Shown piece after piece: positions 1 through 7,546 of a DNA stretch of 64,000 nucleotides. Position 1 is the stretch's first letter. Each line of letters opens with the position of its first letter. The translations under genes and the position numbers were made by a program. The notes below the pieces were generated by a model. That model saw nothing but the letters and a program-made list of their open reading frames with translations, was not told where the DNA came from and did not search any database. Location: positions 1 to 64,000 of the forward strand of contig JAEEYU010000007.1 of assembly GCA_016288315.1 (NCBI GenBank), in the 5' to 3' direction. The stretch comes from Clostridiaceae bacterium. GTDB lineage: Bacteria; Bacillota; Clostridia; Oscillospirales; Acutalibacteraceae.

Positions 1-173
1 AATATGCACAAATTTCATCTCTTTGAGGTGCGAAGCAGTTTTCACGCAAAAAAAGAGCCGCAGAACAAGGAAGATTTGTGAGAGCATACTTAATGTATGG
101 TAAGCAAATCTGACGATGTTATGCGGCTTTTAGTTTGATGTGAAAACCAATACTGGTTTATGAGTGACTGCCC
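1..173 (+). repeat. Truncated copy of a structured repeat element (copy 1)
   Basis: This stretch matches 42707-42879 with two substitutions in 173 bases and no gap. The window edge cuts off the left part. It contains a long imperfect hairpin (GCCGCAGAAC at the left, GTTATGCGGC at the right, with CATAC-TTAAT-GTATG at the tip) and ends in the terminal inverted repeat GGTTTATGAGTGACTGCCC. No reading frame in it looks like a transposase, so it would be a non-autonomous, MITE-like element or a structured RNA. The bases just after it (AAGGCGGGATTTTTCTTTTT) look like the right arm and T tract of a terminator. Confidence 0.85.
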
Positions 174-270
174 AAGGCGGGATTTTTCTTTTTCGGAACG
201 CCGATTTAACTTATAGAACAAAAAAAACGCCGAAACAGTAAAAAAATAAGCTATTTCGACCAAAAAATTG

Positions 271-299
271 TTGACAAAAATAATGTTATCATTTAATAT
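271..299 (+). promoter_or_regulatory. Sigma-A type promoter of the sigma factor gene
   Basis: TTGACA (271-276) and TAATAT (294-299) are separated by 17 bases. The start codon at 329 follows about 30 bases downstream with a GAGGTG ribosome site. Confidence 0.75.
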
Positions 300-328
300 A
301 TAGCAGATAAGTGTTTTGCGAGGTGTCT

Positions 329-916
329 ATGTTACCCGCCGATGAGAACAAATACCGCGAAGACGAAGAGCTTGTTAAGCTTGCGCTCTCCGGTGACGAT
401 TCCGCAATGGCGCAGCTTGTTGCCGTTGCAATGCCCATAGCGGGCGCAAAAGCGGCGGCGCAGCAGGCAAAAAACAACCGCCTTTCTACAGAAGATCTCG
501 TCCAGGAGGGCATGCTGGGTTTTCTCAGTGCCTTAAAAACCTACTCAGCGTCAAAAGGCACATCGTTTCGCACCTACGCAGGCGCCTGCATAGGCAACCG
601 CATCATTTCGGCAGTGCGCCTTCACAACAACACGGGCAACTATTCGCTGACATCCGCCGTGCCCATCACGGATGAAACGGGTGTTTCCGCAGCCGAACAG
701 GATCCGCAGAACATTATGATTGAACGCGAAAAGCTTGAAGATTTTTACAGTCTCATCGGCAGCGGCAAGCTCCTCTCCGATTTTGAAAAAAGCGTTCTTC
801 GTTGCCGTCTTGCAGGGCTCTCCTACAGCGAAACGGCTCAAAAACTCGGCACGGGCACAAAAGCCGTTGACAATGCGCTCGCCCGCATCCGTAAAAAAAT
901 CCGTAATTCCGTTTAA
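329..916 (+). CDS. RNA polymerase sigma factor, sigma-70 family, SigH-like
   Basis: A 195-aa sigma factor that would direct RNA polymerase to a dedicated promoter set. Residues about 25-100 carry region 2, including the core-binding stretch STEDLVQEGMLGFLSALKTY. Residues about 150-192 carry region 4, with a helix-turn-helix around LSYSETAQKLGTGTKAV. There is no region 1 or long region 3. Size and the region-2 motif resemble sporulation/stationary-phase sigma-H of Firmicutes (about 218 aa in Bacillus subtilis). The ORF track begins at 311, but the ATG at 329 has a GAGGTG ribosome site seven bases upstream and is preferred. The gene stands alone between copy 1 of the repeat and the zinc-ribbon gene. 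The exact regulon cannot be read from sequence; a general stress or sporulation role is inferred. Confidence 0.85.
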   Translation: MLPADENKYREDEELVKLALSGDDSAMAQLVAVAMPIAGAKAAAQQAKNNRLSTEDLVQEGMLGFLSALKTYSASKGTSFRTYAGACIGNRIISAVRLHNNTGNYSLTSAVPITDETGVSAAEQDPQNIMIEREKLEDFYSLIGSGKLLSDFEKSVLRCRLAGLSYSETAQKLGTGTKAVDNALARIRKKIRNSV

Positions 917-974
917 TTTTACATCACGCAAACAAGGCGTATTCCGCAATAACCTCGGTGCCGCCTTAATATAT

Positions 975-1043
975 GCCCCCGTAGCTTAAACCAGTCAGAG
1001 CGTTGTTCATCACAAAGGTGGCGGTGCAATCCCGTCCAGGGCA
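975..1043 (+). other. Degenerate tRNA-like sequence (CAT anticodon position)
   Basis: The leader of the zinc-ribbon gene folds on paper into a tRNA-like shape. GCCCCCG would be the 5' acceptor strand, followed by the TA of positions 8-9, a D stem GCTT/GAGC, an anticodon stem with loop TTCATCA (CAT at the anticodon), and a T stem GGCGG/CCGTC around a TGCAATC loop. The 3' acceptor strand only partly pairs (GCCC/GGGC, then two mismatches), the psi-55 T is replaced by G, and no CCA follows. It is therefore either a decayed tRNA-Met-like gene or a tRNA-mimicking leader. It ends 28 bases before the next start codon. Confidence 0.4.
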
Positions 1044-1070
1044 AAAATTTTTTCAAAAGAGGTATATCTC

Positions 1071-1388
1071 ATGTACGAAGACAGAACACTCAAATGCAAG
1101 GAATGCGGCGAAGAATTCGTATTCACAGCAGGCGAACAGGAATTCTATGCTGAAAAAGGTTTCGTAAACGATCCTCAGCGCTGCAAGGCTTGCCGTGATG
1201 CACGCAAAAACGCCAGCCGTGGCGAACGCGAATGGTTCGAAGCTACCTGTGACGAATGCGGCGGCATTGCAAAGGTCCCCTTCAAGCCCCGTGAAGACAG
1301 ACCCGTTTACTGCAGCGAATGCTTTGCAAAGAAGCAGGCAGCGGCAGCAGGCGAAGCAGTTGAAGAAGCTGCTGAAACAGAGGAATAA
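1071..1388 (+). CDS. Small double zinc-ribbon protein
   Basis: A 105-aa protein with two four-cysteine zinc-binding sets: C9/C12 with C38/C41 (CKEC and CKAC), and C60/C63 with C81/C84 (CDEC and CSEC). The spacing fits the small zinc-ribbon proteins common in Clostridia and Chloroflexi (zf-trcl type), whose role is unknown but probably nucleic-acid or protein binding. The C-terminus is a run of Ala and Glu. The ATG has an AAAGAGG ribosome site nine bases upstream. It is monocistronic, with the tRNA-like leader before it and a strong terminator after it. Confidence 0.8.
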   Translation: MYEDRTLKCKECGEEFVFTAGEQEFYAEKGFVNDPQRCKACRDARKNASRGEREWFEATCDECGGIAKVPFKPREDRPVYCSECFAKKQAAAAGEAVEEAAETEE

Positions 1389-1411
1389 TATTTCCCGACT
1401 TGCAAAAACAG

Positions 1412-1450
1412 GCGGGCGCTTTCGGATGAAAGCGCCCGCTTTTTCTTTTT
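1412..1450 (+). terminator. Intrinsic terminator, probably bidirectional
   Basis: GCGGGCGCTTTC and GAAAGCGCCCGC form a perfect 12-bp stem with loop GGAT, followed by TTTTTCTTTTT on the plus strand. The other strand also has a T-rich tract after the stem, so it may serve the convergent GH2 gene too. Confidence 0.9.
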
Positions 1451-1452
1451 GT

Positions 1453-3165
1453 TTAATCCTCTATTGCCGCTTTGCGTGTATTTACCTTGTGGAAAAACTT
1501 CGTGTCGAATTTTTCACTGCGGTCGTAATAGTAGCATCCGTTCTGTTCCTGTTCAACGTCGGTCAGCTGTGTGTAGCAAAAACCGAACATCATCGGGTGG
1601 TCAAGCAGTGCGTCGGTGAGCCCCTTGTAGCGCTCGTGATATTCCTCCGCCGTTTTGGGAGCGTTGCCGTAGCCCCAGGAAGGTCCCGTCTCAGTTTCTC
1701 TGCTCCATTTGATTCCGCCGTATTCGCTGACAAAAATCGGCTTGCCCTTTTCATAGGTCTGACGGTCGTTGCAGAAGTTCTTTATTTCCCCCTTTTCTTC
1801 AAGGTCGGCATAATTTGACGCCAGTATTTCGGGGTTCTGCTCATAGTCGTGAACGTCGAATATATCCGTTTCAACGTGATAGTTGCCGCTTGTGTCGATG
1901 CAGGGGCGCGTTGTGTCAATCGATTTTGTAACCCTGTAAATCATTGAGAGGAAGGGGTCAAACTGCGGACGCCCTTTGTAATTCCATGTCTCGTTGAGCG
2001 GGCACCAGCCGATGATTGCGGGGTGATTGAAGTCTCTGTTTACCTCATCAATCCATTCGGGCAGAATATGGTAAACCGCCTCCGGGTCGGAGTGGTCCAG
2101 CCCCCAGTTGGGGTATTCGCCCCATACAAGGTAACCCTCTTTGTCGCAGTGGTAAAGGAATCTCTCTTCAAATACCTTCTGGTGAAGGCGCGCACCGTTG
2201 AAGCCGAACTTCTTTGAAAGCTTTATATCTTTCAGAAGCGCCTTGTCCGAAGGGGCTGTGTATATACCGTCGGGATAAAAGCCCTGGTCAAGAACAAGCC
2301 GCTGGAATACCGACTTGCCGTTGAGCATAAATTTATACCCGTCAAACCAAACGTTGCGAAGACCGAAATAGCTTTTTACTCTGTCTTCACCGAATTTTAT
2401 TTCGGCATCATAGAGCTTGCCGTCGCCGACGTTCCAGAGGTGCTTTTCTTTTAACTTCTGAGTCAACGTTACCGTGCCTGCGGCGTTTTTGATTTTTGAA
2501 ACGCCCATATCCCTGCCTTCAAACGATGCGCTGAATTCAAGGTCGGCGCAGCCGCAGAGCTTTGCCTCAACCGTTACGCTCCCCGTAAGATAATCGGGAT
2601 AATATCTGACGCTCTCAACAAACGTCTTTTCGGTGAATTCAAGCCACACAGTCTGCCAGATACCCGTTGTGCGCGTGTAGTCGCAGCCGTGTGAATAATA
2701 CTCCTCACTCTGCTTTCCGCGGGGAATCATTCTGTCTCTCGTGTCATCCTCGCAATAGATTACAATGTCGTTTTTGCCCTTTCTGACAAACTCCGTTATG
2801 TCAAAGCTGAACGAAACATAACCGCCTTCGTGAACGCCTGCTTCGCTGCCGTTGACAAACACCTTTGTTCTGTAATCTGCCGCGCCTATGTGAAGCACCG
2901 TTCTTTTGCCTGCATATTTCTGCGCTATGCTTACCTCTTTTTTATACCATACTCCGTAGGTGAAATCTTTGATTCCTATGCCGGAAAGTTCTGATTCCAT
3001 ACAGAAAGGCACTGTGATTTTTCTGTCAAACGCAGATGAATCTTCATAGATTTTTCTTGCCTCGCCGCTTCTGCCGTTGTCAATGCAGAACAGCCACTCG
3101 CCGTTGAGATTCATCCAGTTTTCTCGCTCAAACTGGGGCTTGGGGTATTCTTTTCTGGGAGTCAT
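1453..3165 (-). CDS. Glycoside hydrolase family 2 (beta-galactosidase/beta-glucuronidase type)
   Basis: A 570-aa retaining glycosidase. Residues about 10-170 form the sugar-binding jelly-roll domain (WMNLNGEW, then YGVWYKKEV), about 180-265 the Ig-like domain, and about 270-570 the TIM barrel. The acid/base is E392 in the CPLNETWN motif and the nucleophile is E481 in FVSEYGG. There is no signal peptide, so it acts in the cytoplasm on imported oligosaccharides. Substrate is uncertain: beta-galactoside, beta-glucuronide or arabinoside are all possible. It lacks the extra C-terminal domains of LacZ. The track start at 3195 is ten codons too early; the ATG at 3165 has AGAGGTG in front. It is divergent from marR, and the two promoters lie close together. 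Confidence 0.88.
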   Translation of the reverse strand: MTPRKEYPKPQFERENWMNLNGEWLFCIDNGRSGEARKIYEDSSAFDRKITVPFCMESELSGIGIKDFTYGVWYKKEVSIAQKYAGKRTVLHIGAADYRTKVFVNGSEAGVHEGGYVSFSFDITEFVRKGKNDIVIYCEDDTRDRMIPRGKQSEEYYSHGCDYTRTTGIWQTVWLEFTEKTFVESVRYYPDYLTGSVTVEAKLCGCADLEFSASFEGRDMGVSKIKNAAGTVTLTQKLKEKHLWNVGDGKLYDAEIKFGEDRVKSYFGLRNVWFDGYKFMLNGKSVFQRLVLDQGFYPDGIYTAPSDKALLKDIKLSKKFGFNGARLHQKVFEERFLYHCDKEGYLVWGEYPNWGLDHSDPEAVYHILPEWIDEVNRDFNHPAIIGWCPLNETWNYKGRPQFDPFLSMIYRVTKSIDTTRPCIDTSGNYHVETDIFDVHDYEQNPEILASNYADLEEKGEIKNFCNDRQTYEKGKPIFVSEYGGIKWSRETETGPSWGYGNAPKTAEEYHERYKGLTDALLDHPMMFGFCYTQLTDVEQEQNGCYYYDRSEKFDTKFFHKVNTRKAAIED

Positions 3166-3184
3166 AAACGCACCTCTTTCTTTT

Positions 3185-3203
3185 AAACCGCACAATGCGG
3201 TTT
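3185..3203 (-). other. Hairpin in the GH2 leader
   Basis: AAACCGCA-CAA-TGCGGTTT is a perfect 8-bp stem in the 5' untranslated region of the GH2 message, just upstream of the ribosome site. On the plus strand it is followed by T residues and would look like a terminator, but no plus-strand gene precedes it. Its role is unknown. Confidence 0.45.
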
Positions 3204-3221
3204 TTTGTTTATGCGAATAAT

Positions 3222-3250
3222 ATTATATAAAAATAAATTGTTAAAATCAA
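3222..3250 (-). promoter_or_regulatory. Promoter of the GH2 gene
   Basis: Read on the minus strand, TTGATT and TATAAT are spaced by 17 bases. Transcription would run away from the marR promoter, whose -35 box starts only ten bases further on. Confidence 0.65.
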
Positions 3251-3260
3251 CATTATAATA

Positions 3261-3325
3261 TTGACATATTGTAAAAAATGTTTATAATAGTTAAATGGTT
3301 AATAATTAATAAGTTAATAATAAAC
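3261..3325 (+). promoter_or_regulatory. Promoter and candidate operator of the marR-ABC exporter operon
   Basis: TTGACA (3261-3266) and TATAAT (3283-3288) are spaced by 16 bases. Directly downstream, 3289-3325 is an AT-rich tract with repeated GTTAATAAT words and the palindrome TTAATAATTAA. The position just after the -10 box fits an autorepressor site for the MarR protein; this is inference. Confidence 0.6.
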
Positions 3326-3370
3326 ATTTTAAGTTGTTTTTGTATTGACAAAACCGGAAAGGAGATTGTT

Positions 3371-3841
3371 ATGGACGAAAAAAACCGCATATCGCTCATA
3401 CATAAGCTCATGGCGCTGGACCGTCTGCACCACGCCTGTGTGGATAAAAGCATCAACTCGCTCGGCTTTGACCTGCACCGCACACAGCACATGACCCTCA
3501 TGTATCTGTCAAAGGTCGGCGGAGCCGCCTCGCAAAAACAGATTGCCGATGAATTCAACGTCAGCCCCGCCGCTGTTGCGACCCTGTTAAAACAGCTTGA
3601 GGCAAAGGGCTATGTCGAGCGCAGGCAAGACAGCGCCGACACACGCCGCAACCTTGTTCAGGTCAGCGAAAAAGGTCTCGATGTAGTTAAAAAATCACAC
3701 GAAAAATTCACCGAGGCGGATGCAAATATGACAAAGGGGCTTTCTCAGGAAGAGCTTGAGTCGCTTGAAAAAATAATCGACAAAATGAAGGCGAATATGT
3801 GTGAATTTGCCGCATCGGCAGGAGTGGAGGTGCGCAGATGA
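3371..3841 (+). CDS. MarR family transcriptional regulator
   Basis: A 156-aa winged-helix regulator. The DNA-binding segment at about residues 50-105 includes ASQKQIADEFNVSPAAVATL (helix-turn-helix) and RRQDSADTRRNLVQVSEKG (wing). MarR proteins usually repress a neighbouring efflux operon until a drug-like ligand binds. Here the stop codon overlaps the start of the first ABC exporter gene (ATGA), so the regulator and exporter are co-transcribed. The ATG at 3371 has an AAAGGAG ribosome site; the upstream codons in the track (from 3278) lie in the promoter region and are not used. Confidence 0.9.
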   Translation: MDEKNRISLIHKLMALDRLHHACVDKSINSLGFDLHRTQHMTLMYLSKVGGAASQKQIADEFNVSPAAVATLLKQLEAKGYVERRQDSADTRRNLVQVSEKGLDVVKKSHEKFTEADANMTKGLSQEELESLEKIIDKMKANMCEFAASAGVEVRR

Positions 3842-5628
3842 AAAGATGGGCAAGCTATGCAGGGCCGTATAAAGCATATTTTATTTTAGGTCCCCTCTGT
3901 ATGATTATTGAAGTCATAGGCGAAGCGCTTATGCCGAAGTTCCTTGCAAATATCATAGACTACGGCACCGGTCAGGCAGATATCTCGGAAGCGGCTGCAT
4001 TTTACCAGTGGCTCTATGCCCGCACCGGCGGAGCATCACCCTATATTGTGGCAATTATGTGCGCCATGATTATAACCGCCCTGCTTATGATGATTGGCGG
4101 CGTCGGCGGCGCCTATTTTGGTGCAAAGGCATCGGTCAACTACGCCGCAGACCTGCGCTCGGATATCTATAAAAAAGTTCAGCAGTTCTCGTTTGCAAAC
4201 ATTGACAAATTCAGCACCGGCTCGCTTGTCACAAGACTTACAAACGACGTTACCCAGATTCAGAATTTCATTAATATGCTCCTGCGTATGTGCCTGCGCT
4301 CACCCGGTATGATGATAGGCGGAGTAATAATGGCAATAATGGTAAGCGGCAAACTCACCCTCTGCCTTCTTATGGTTCTGCCTATGGTTGTGGTCTCCGT
4401 CTTCTTCCTCATCAAGGTTGCTCTTCCCCGTTTTACAAGGCAGCAGAGCAAAATCGACGCTCTCAACTCAACCGTTCAGGAGAACGTCACAAACATCAGG
4501 GTCGTCAAGTCTTTTGTGCGTGAGGAGCACGAAAAAGAAAAGTTCGGCAAGGCAAACAGGGAATTAAAGCAGAGCGCATTTGACGCTATGCGCACAATGA
4601 TTATGATGCAGCCGGCGATGACTCTGTTTATGAATATTACCATAATCGCAATCGCCTGGTTCGGCGGCAATATGCTTATCCGCTCAACGCTCACCGCAGG
4701 CAACCTCACGGCGTTTATCACCTATATAATTCAGATTCTTATGTCGCTCGTTATGATGACCATGATTTTTGTCGCTCTCTCAAGGGCGATGGCATCGGGC
4801 AGACGTATTTCAGAAGTGCTCGATGAAGAAACCGACATAAAAGACAACGAAAGCGAAGAGGCGAAGGATATAACCGTCCGAAACGGCGAAGTGGAGTTCA
4901 GAAACGTCTCGTTCCGTTATTATAAAAACAGCGATGCAAAGGTGCTCGACAACATAAATCTGACTATCCCCGCAGGCAAAACCGTCGGCATAATCGGTTC
5001 AACGGGCTCAGGCAAGAGCACCCTTGTTTCAATGATAGCCCGCCTCTATGACGCAGACGAGGGCGAGGTTCTTGTTGACGGCGTAAATGTTAAAGATTAC
5101 AAGCTTTACAACCTTCGCGAAGGCGTCGGCTTTGTTCTTCAGAAGAATCTTCTTTTCTCCGGCACAATCAAAGACAATCTCCTCTGGGGCAACTATGAGG
5201 CAAGCGATGAAGAAATAAAAGAAATGGCATCCTACGCCCAGGCGGACAATTTCATAACCTCGTTTGAAAACGGCTATGACACCGTCATCGAGCAGGGCGG
5301 CACCAATGTTTCGGGCGGTCAGAAGCAGCGCCTCTGCATAGCAAGAGCTCTTCTGAAAAAACCGAAAATACTTGTGCTCGACGACTCTACCAGCGCCGTT
5401 GACACCGCAACGGAAAAAAGAATACGCGAAGCTTTTGCAAACGAGCTTCAGGGCTCCACAAAAATCATAATCGCTCAGCGCATCTCCTCGGTAAAGGATT
5501 CCGATATGATTGTTGTTCTTGACGACGGCAGGGTAACGGGCGTGGGAACCCACGACGAGCTGATTGAGAACAACCCCGAATACCAGGAGATTTACTGGTC
5601 GCAGGTTGACAAAAAGGAGGGAGCATAA
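3838..5628 (+). CDS. ABC exporter half-transporter with degenerate ATPase site
   Basis: A 596-aa type IV (B-family) ABC exporter half with six membrane segments at about residues 10-320 and one nucleotide-binding domain. The Walker A is GSTGSGKST (387-395) and the signature is VSGGQ (491-495). The Walker B ends LDD, so the catalytic Glu is Asp516, and the switch His is Gln547. These changes mark the degenerate half of a heterodimeric exporter such as TM287/288, LmrCD or BmrCD. The partner is the next gene, overlapping by one base. With marR in front, multidrug or lipid-like substrate export is the likely job; the substrate cannot be read from sequence. Confidence 0.92.
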   Translation: MKRWASYAGPYKAYFILGPLCMIIEVIGEALMPKFLANIIDYGTGQADISEAAAFYQWLYARTGGASPYIVAIMCAMIITALLMMIGGVGGAYFGAKASVNYAADLRSDIYKKVQQFSFANIDKFSTGSLVTRLTNDVTQIQNFINMLLRMCLRSPGMMIGGVIMAIMVSGKLTLCLLMVLPMVVVSVFFLIKVALPRFTRQQSKIDALNSTVQENVTNIRVVKSFVREEHEKEKFGKANRELKQSAFDAMRTMIMMQPAMTLFMNITIIAIAWFGGNMLIRSTLTAGNLTAFITYIIQILMSLVMMTMIFVALSRAMASGRRISEVLDEETDIKDNESEEAKDITVRNGEVEFRNVSFRYYKNSDAKVLDNINLTIPAGKTVGIIGSTGSGKSTLVSMIARLYDADEGEVLVDGVNVKDYKLYNLREGVGFVLQKNLLFSGTIKDNLLWGNYEASDEEIKEMASYAQADNFITSFENGYDTVIEQGGTNVSGGQKQRLCIARALLKKPKILVLDDSTSAVDTATEKRIREAFANELQGSTKIIIAQRISSVKDSDMIVVLDDGRVTGVGTHDELIENNPEYQEIYWSQVDKKEGA

Positions 5629-7499
5629 TGCAGGGTCGCAGTCTTGATGAATTGCAAAAAAGATACAACAAAGCGGCGGCTGACAAAAAGCATAATTTCG
5701 GCCCTCCCGGCAGACCCGGCCGCCACCAGCAGGGCTCTTCAAAAGGCAAGCCCAAAAACACGGGCAAAACAATAAAACGCCTCTGGAGCTATATAGCCAA
5801 ATACAAATACCGCCTTATGCTCGTCATTCTGCTTATGCTCACAAGCACAGGCACAGCACTTGCGGGCTCATACATAATGCGCCCCCTCATAAACAAGCTT
5901 GTCTATGACGATGCACCCGCACAGCAGAAAATCGCCTATCTTGCGCACATGCTGTTTTTAATCGGCGGCATCTACCTTGCGGGCATAGTCACCGGCTACC
6001 TGCAGAACCGCCTTATGCTGCGCGTTTCCACCTCGGCATCGGAGAAAATCAGGAACGATCTTTTCAACCGGCTTCAGGCGCTCCCCGTAAGATTTTTTGA
6101 CAGCGAAACAACCGGCAACATAATGTCGAGATTTACAAACGATATTGACAATATCGACCTTATGATGAATCAGACAATAACCCAGCTTGTCTCCGCCGCA
6201 ATTACTCTTGTGGGCACTTTCTGCCTTATGGTTTACACAAGCTGGCAGCTCACCATAGTAATTGTCGCCTTTATTCCCGTTTTGCTCCTCGCAGTGCGCT
6301 ATGTTGCATCAAGGTCGGCAAAATATTACACCGCCCAGCAGTCGGCTCTCGGTGCCGTCAACGGCTATATTGAAGAGAGCGTAACGGGTCAGAAGGTTGT
6401 CAAGGTGTTCAACCACGAAGATGCGTGTATTGACGAGTTCGAGCTGCTCAACAACGATATGCGCGAAAAGCAGATGGGCGCGCAGTTCTTCGGCGGTCTG
6501 ATGGGACCCGTAATGCATAACATCACGCAGATATGCTACGCCGTCACGGCAGGCGTCGGCGGTCTTCTCTGCGTGCTTGCCGGCTTTGACATCGGCGGTG
6601 TTTCGATTTTCGCAAGCTACGCAAGGCAGTTTTCAATGCCTATAAGCACCGTCTCACAGCAGACTTCCACAATTTTTGCAGCTCTTGCCGGCGCAGAGAG
6701 AGTCTTTGCCGTAATGGATGCAGACCCCGAGAATATAAACGACCTTATAAACTCTCAGCCCGAAATCAAAGGCAACGTCGAACTCAAAGACGTAACCTTC
6801 GGCTATCTGCCCGAAAAAACGGTGCTTAAAAACATCTCTCTTCACGCGGAGCCCGGCAAAAAAATCGCTTTCGTCGGCTCAACGGGAGCGGGCAAAACCA
6901 CAATCACAAACCTTATTAACAGATTCTATGAAATTGACAGCGGCTCAATTTCCTTTGACGGCACGGATATCAAAGAAATCGACCGCAGCTATCTGAGGAA
7001 GAACATCGCAATGGTTCTTCAGGACACCCACCTCTTCACGGGCACGGTTATGGAGAACATCCGCTACGGCCGTCTTGACGCAACGGACGACGAGGTCGTT
7101 CAGGCGGCAAAAACGGCGAGCGCGCACTCCTTCATTATGCGCCTTGCCGACGGCTACAATACTGTTATCGAAGGCGACGGCGCCAATCTCTCGCAGGGTC
7201 AGCGCCAGCTTCTCAATATAGCAAGAGCCGCTATTTCAAAAGCGCCCATCCTCGTTCTTGACGAGGCAACAAGCTCAGTTGACACCCGCACAGAGCGCCA
7301 CATTGAGCACGGTATGGACCGCCTTATGAAAAACCGCACAACATTTGTAATAGCTCACCGTCTTTCAACCGTGCGCAATTCCGATGCGATTATGGTGCTC
7401 GAACACGGCAGCATCATCGAGAGCGGAACACACGAAGAGCTTCTTGCACTCAGGGGCAGATACTACGAGCTCTATACGGGCTTGCGCGAGCTTGACTGA
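5628..7499 (+). CDS. ABC exporter half-transporter with consensus ATPase residues
   Basis: A 623-aa partner of the preceding gene. A Gly/Lys-rich cytoplasmic extension (residues 1-50) precedes six membrane segments (about 55-350). Walker A is GSTGAGKTT (417-425), Walker B ends LDE with catalytic Glu546, and the switch residue is His577. Its signature is LSQGQ instead of LSGGQ, so it completes the degenerate site with the Asp-containing Walker B of its partner. The partner's normal VSGGQ completes the active site. This matches the asymmetric arrangement known for TM287/288-type exporters. Start and previous stop share one base (TAATG), implying tight co-translation. Confidence 0.92.
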   Translation: MQGRSLDELQKRYNKAAADKKHNFGPPGRPGRHQQGSSKGKPKNTGKTIKRLWSYIAKYKYRLMLVILLMLTSTGTALAGSYIMRPLINKLVYDDAPAQQKIAYLAHMLFLIGGIYLAGIVTGYLQNRLMLRVSTSASEKIRNDLFNRLQALPVRFFDSETTGNIMSRFTNDIDNIDLMMNQTITQLVSAAITLVGTFCLMVYTSWQLTIVIVAFIPVLLLAVRYVASRSAKYYTAQQSALGAVNGYIEESVTGQKVVKVFNHEDACIDEFELLNNDMREKQMGAQFFGGLMGPVMHNITQICYAVTAGVGGLLCVLAGFDIGGVSIFASYARQFSMPISTVSQQTSTIFAALAGAERVFAVMDADPENINDLINSQPEIKGNVELKDVTFGYLPEKTVLKNISLHAEPGKKIAFVGSTGAGKTTITNLINRFYEIDSGSISFDGTDIKEIDRSYLRKNIAMVLQDTHLFTGTVMENIRYGRLDATDDEVVQAAKTASAHSFIMRLADGYNTVIEGDGANLSQGQRQLLNIARAAISKAPILVLDEATSSVDTRTERHIEHGMDRLMKNRTTFVIAHRLSTVRNSDAIMVLEHGSIIESGTHEELLALRGRYYELYTGLRELD

Positions 7500-7508
7500 C
7501 GACAAAAT

Positions 7509-7546
7509 ACGGACTTGCAGGTTCAACCTGCAAGTCCGTTTCTTTT
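7509..7546 (+). terminator. Bidirectional intrinsic terminator
   Basis: ACGGACTTGCAGGT and ACCTGCAAGTCCGT form a perfect 14-bp stem with loop TCA, followed by TTCTTTT. It lies between the convergent exporter operon and the U32 peptidase gene, and the reverse strand also ends in a short T tract. Confidence 0.9.

Noticed and set aside
3185-3206. A plus-strand terminator before marR
   Set aside because: The hairpin and T tract are there, but no plus-strand gene ends upstream; the GH2 gene is transcribed the other way.
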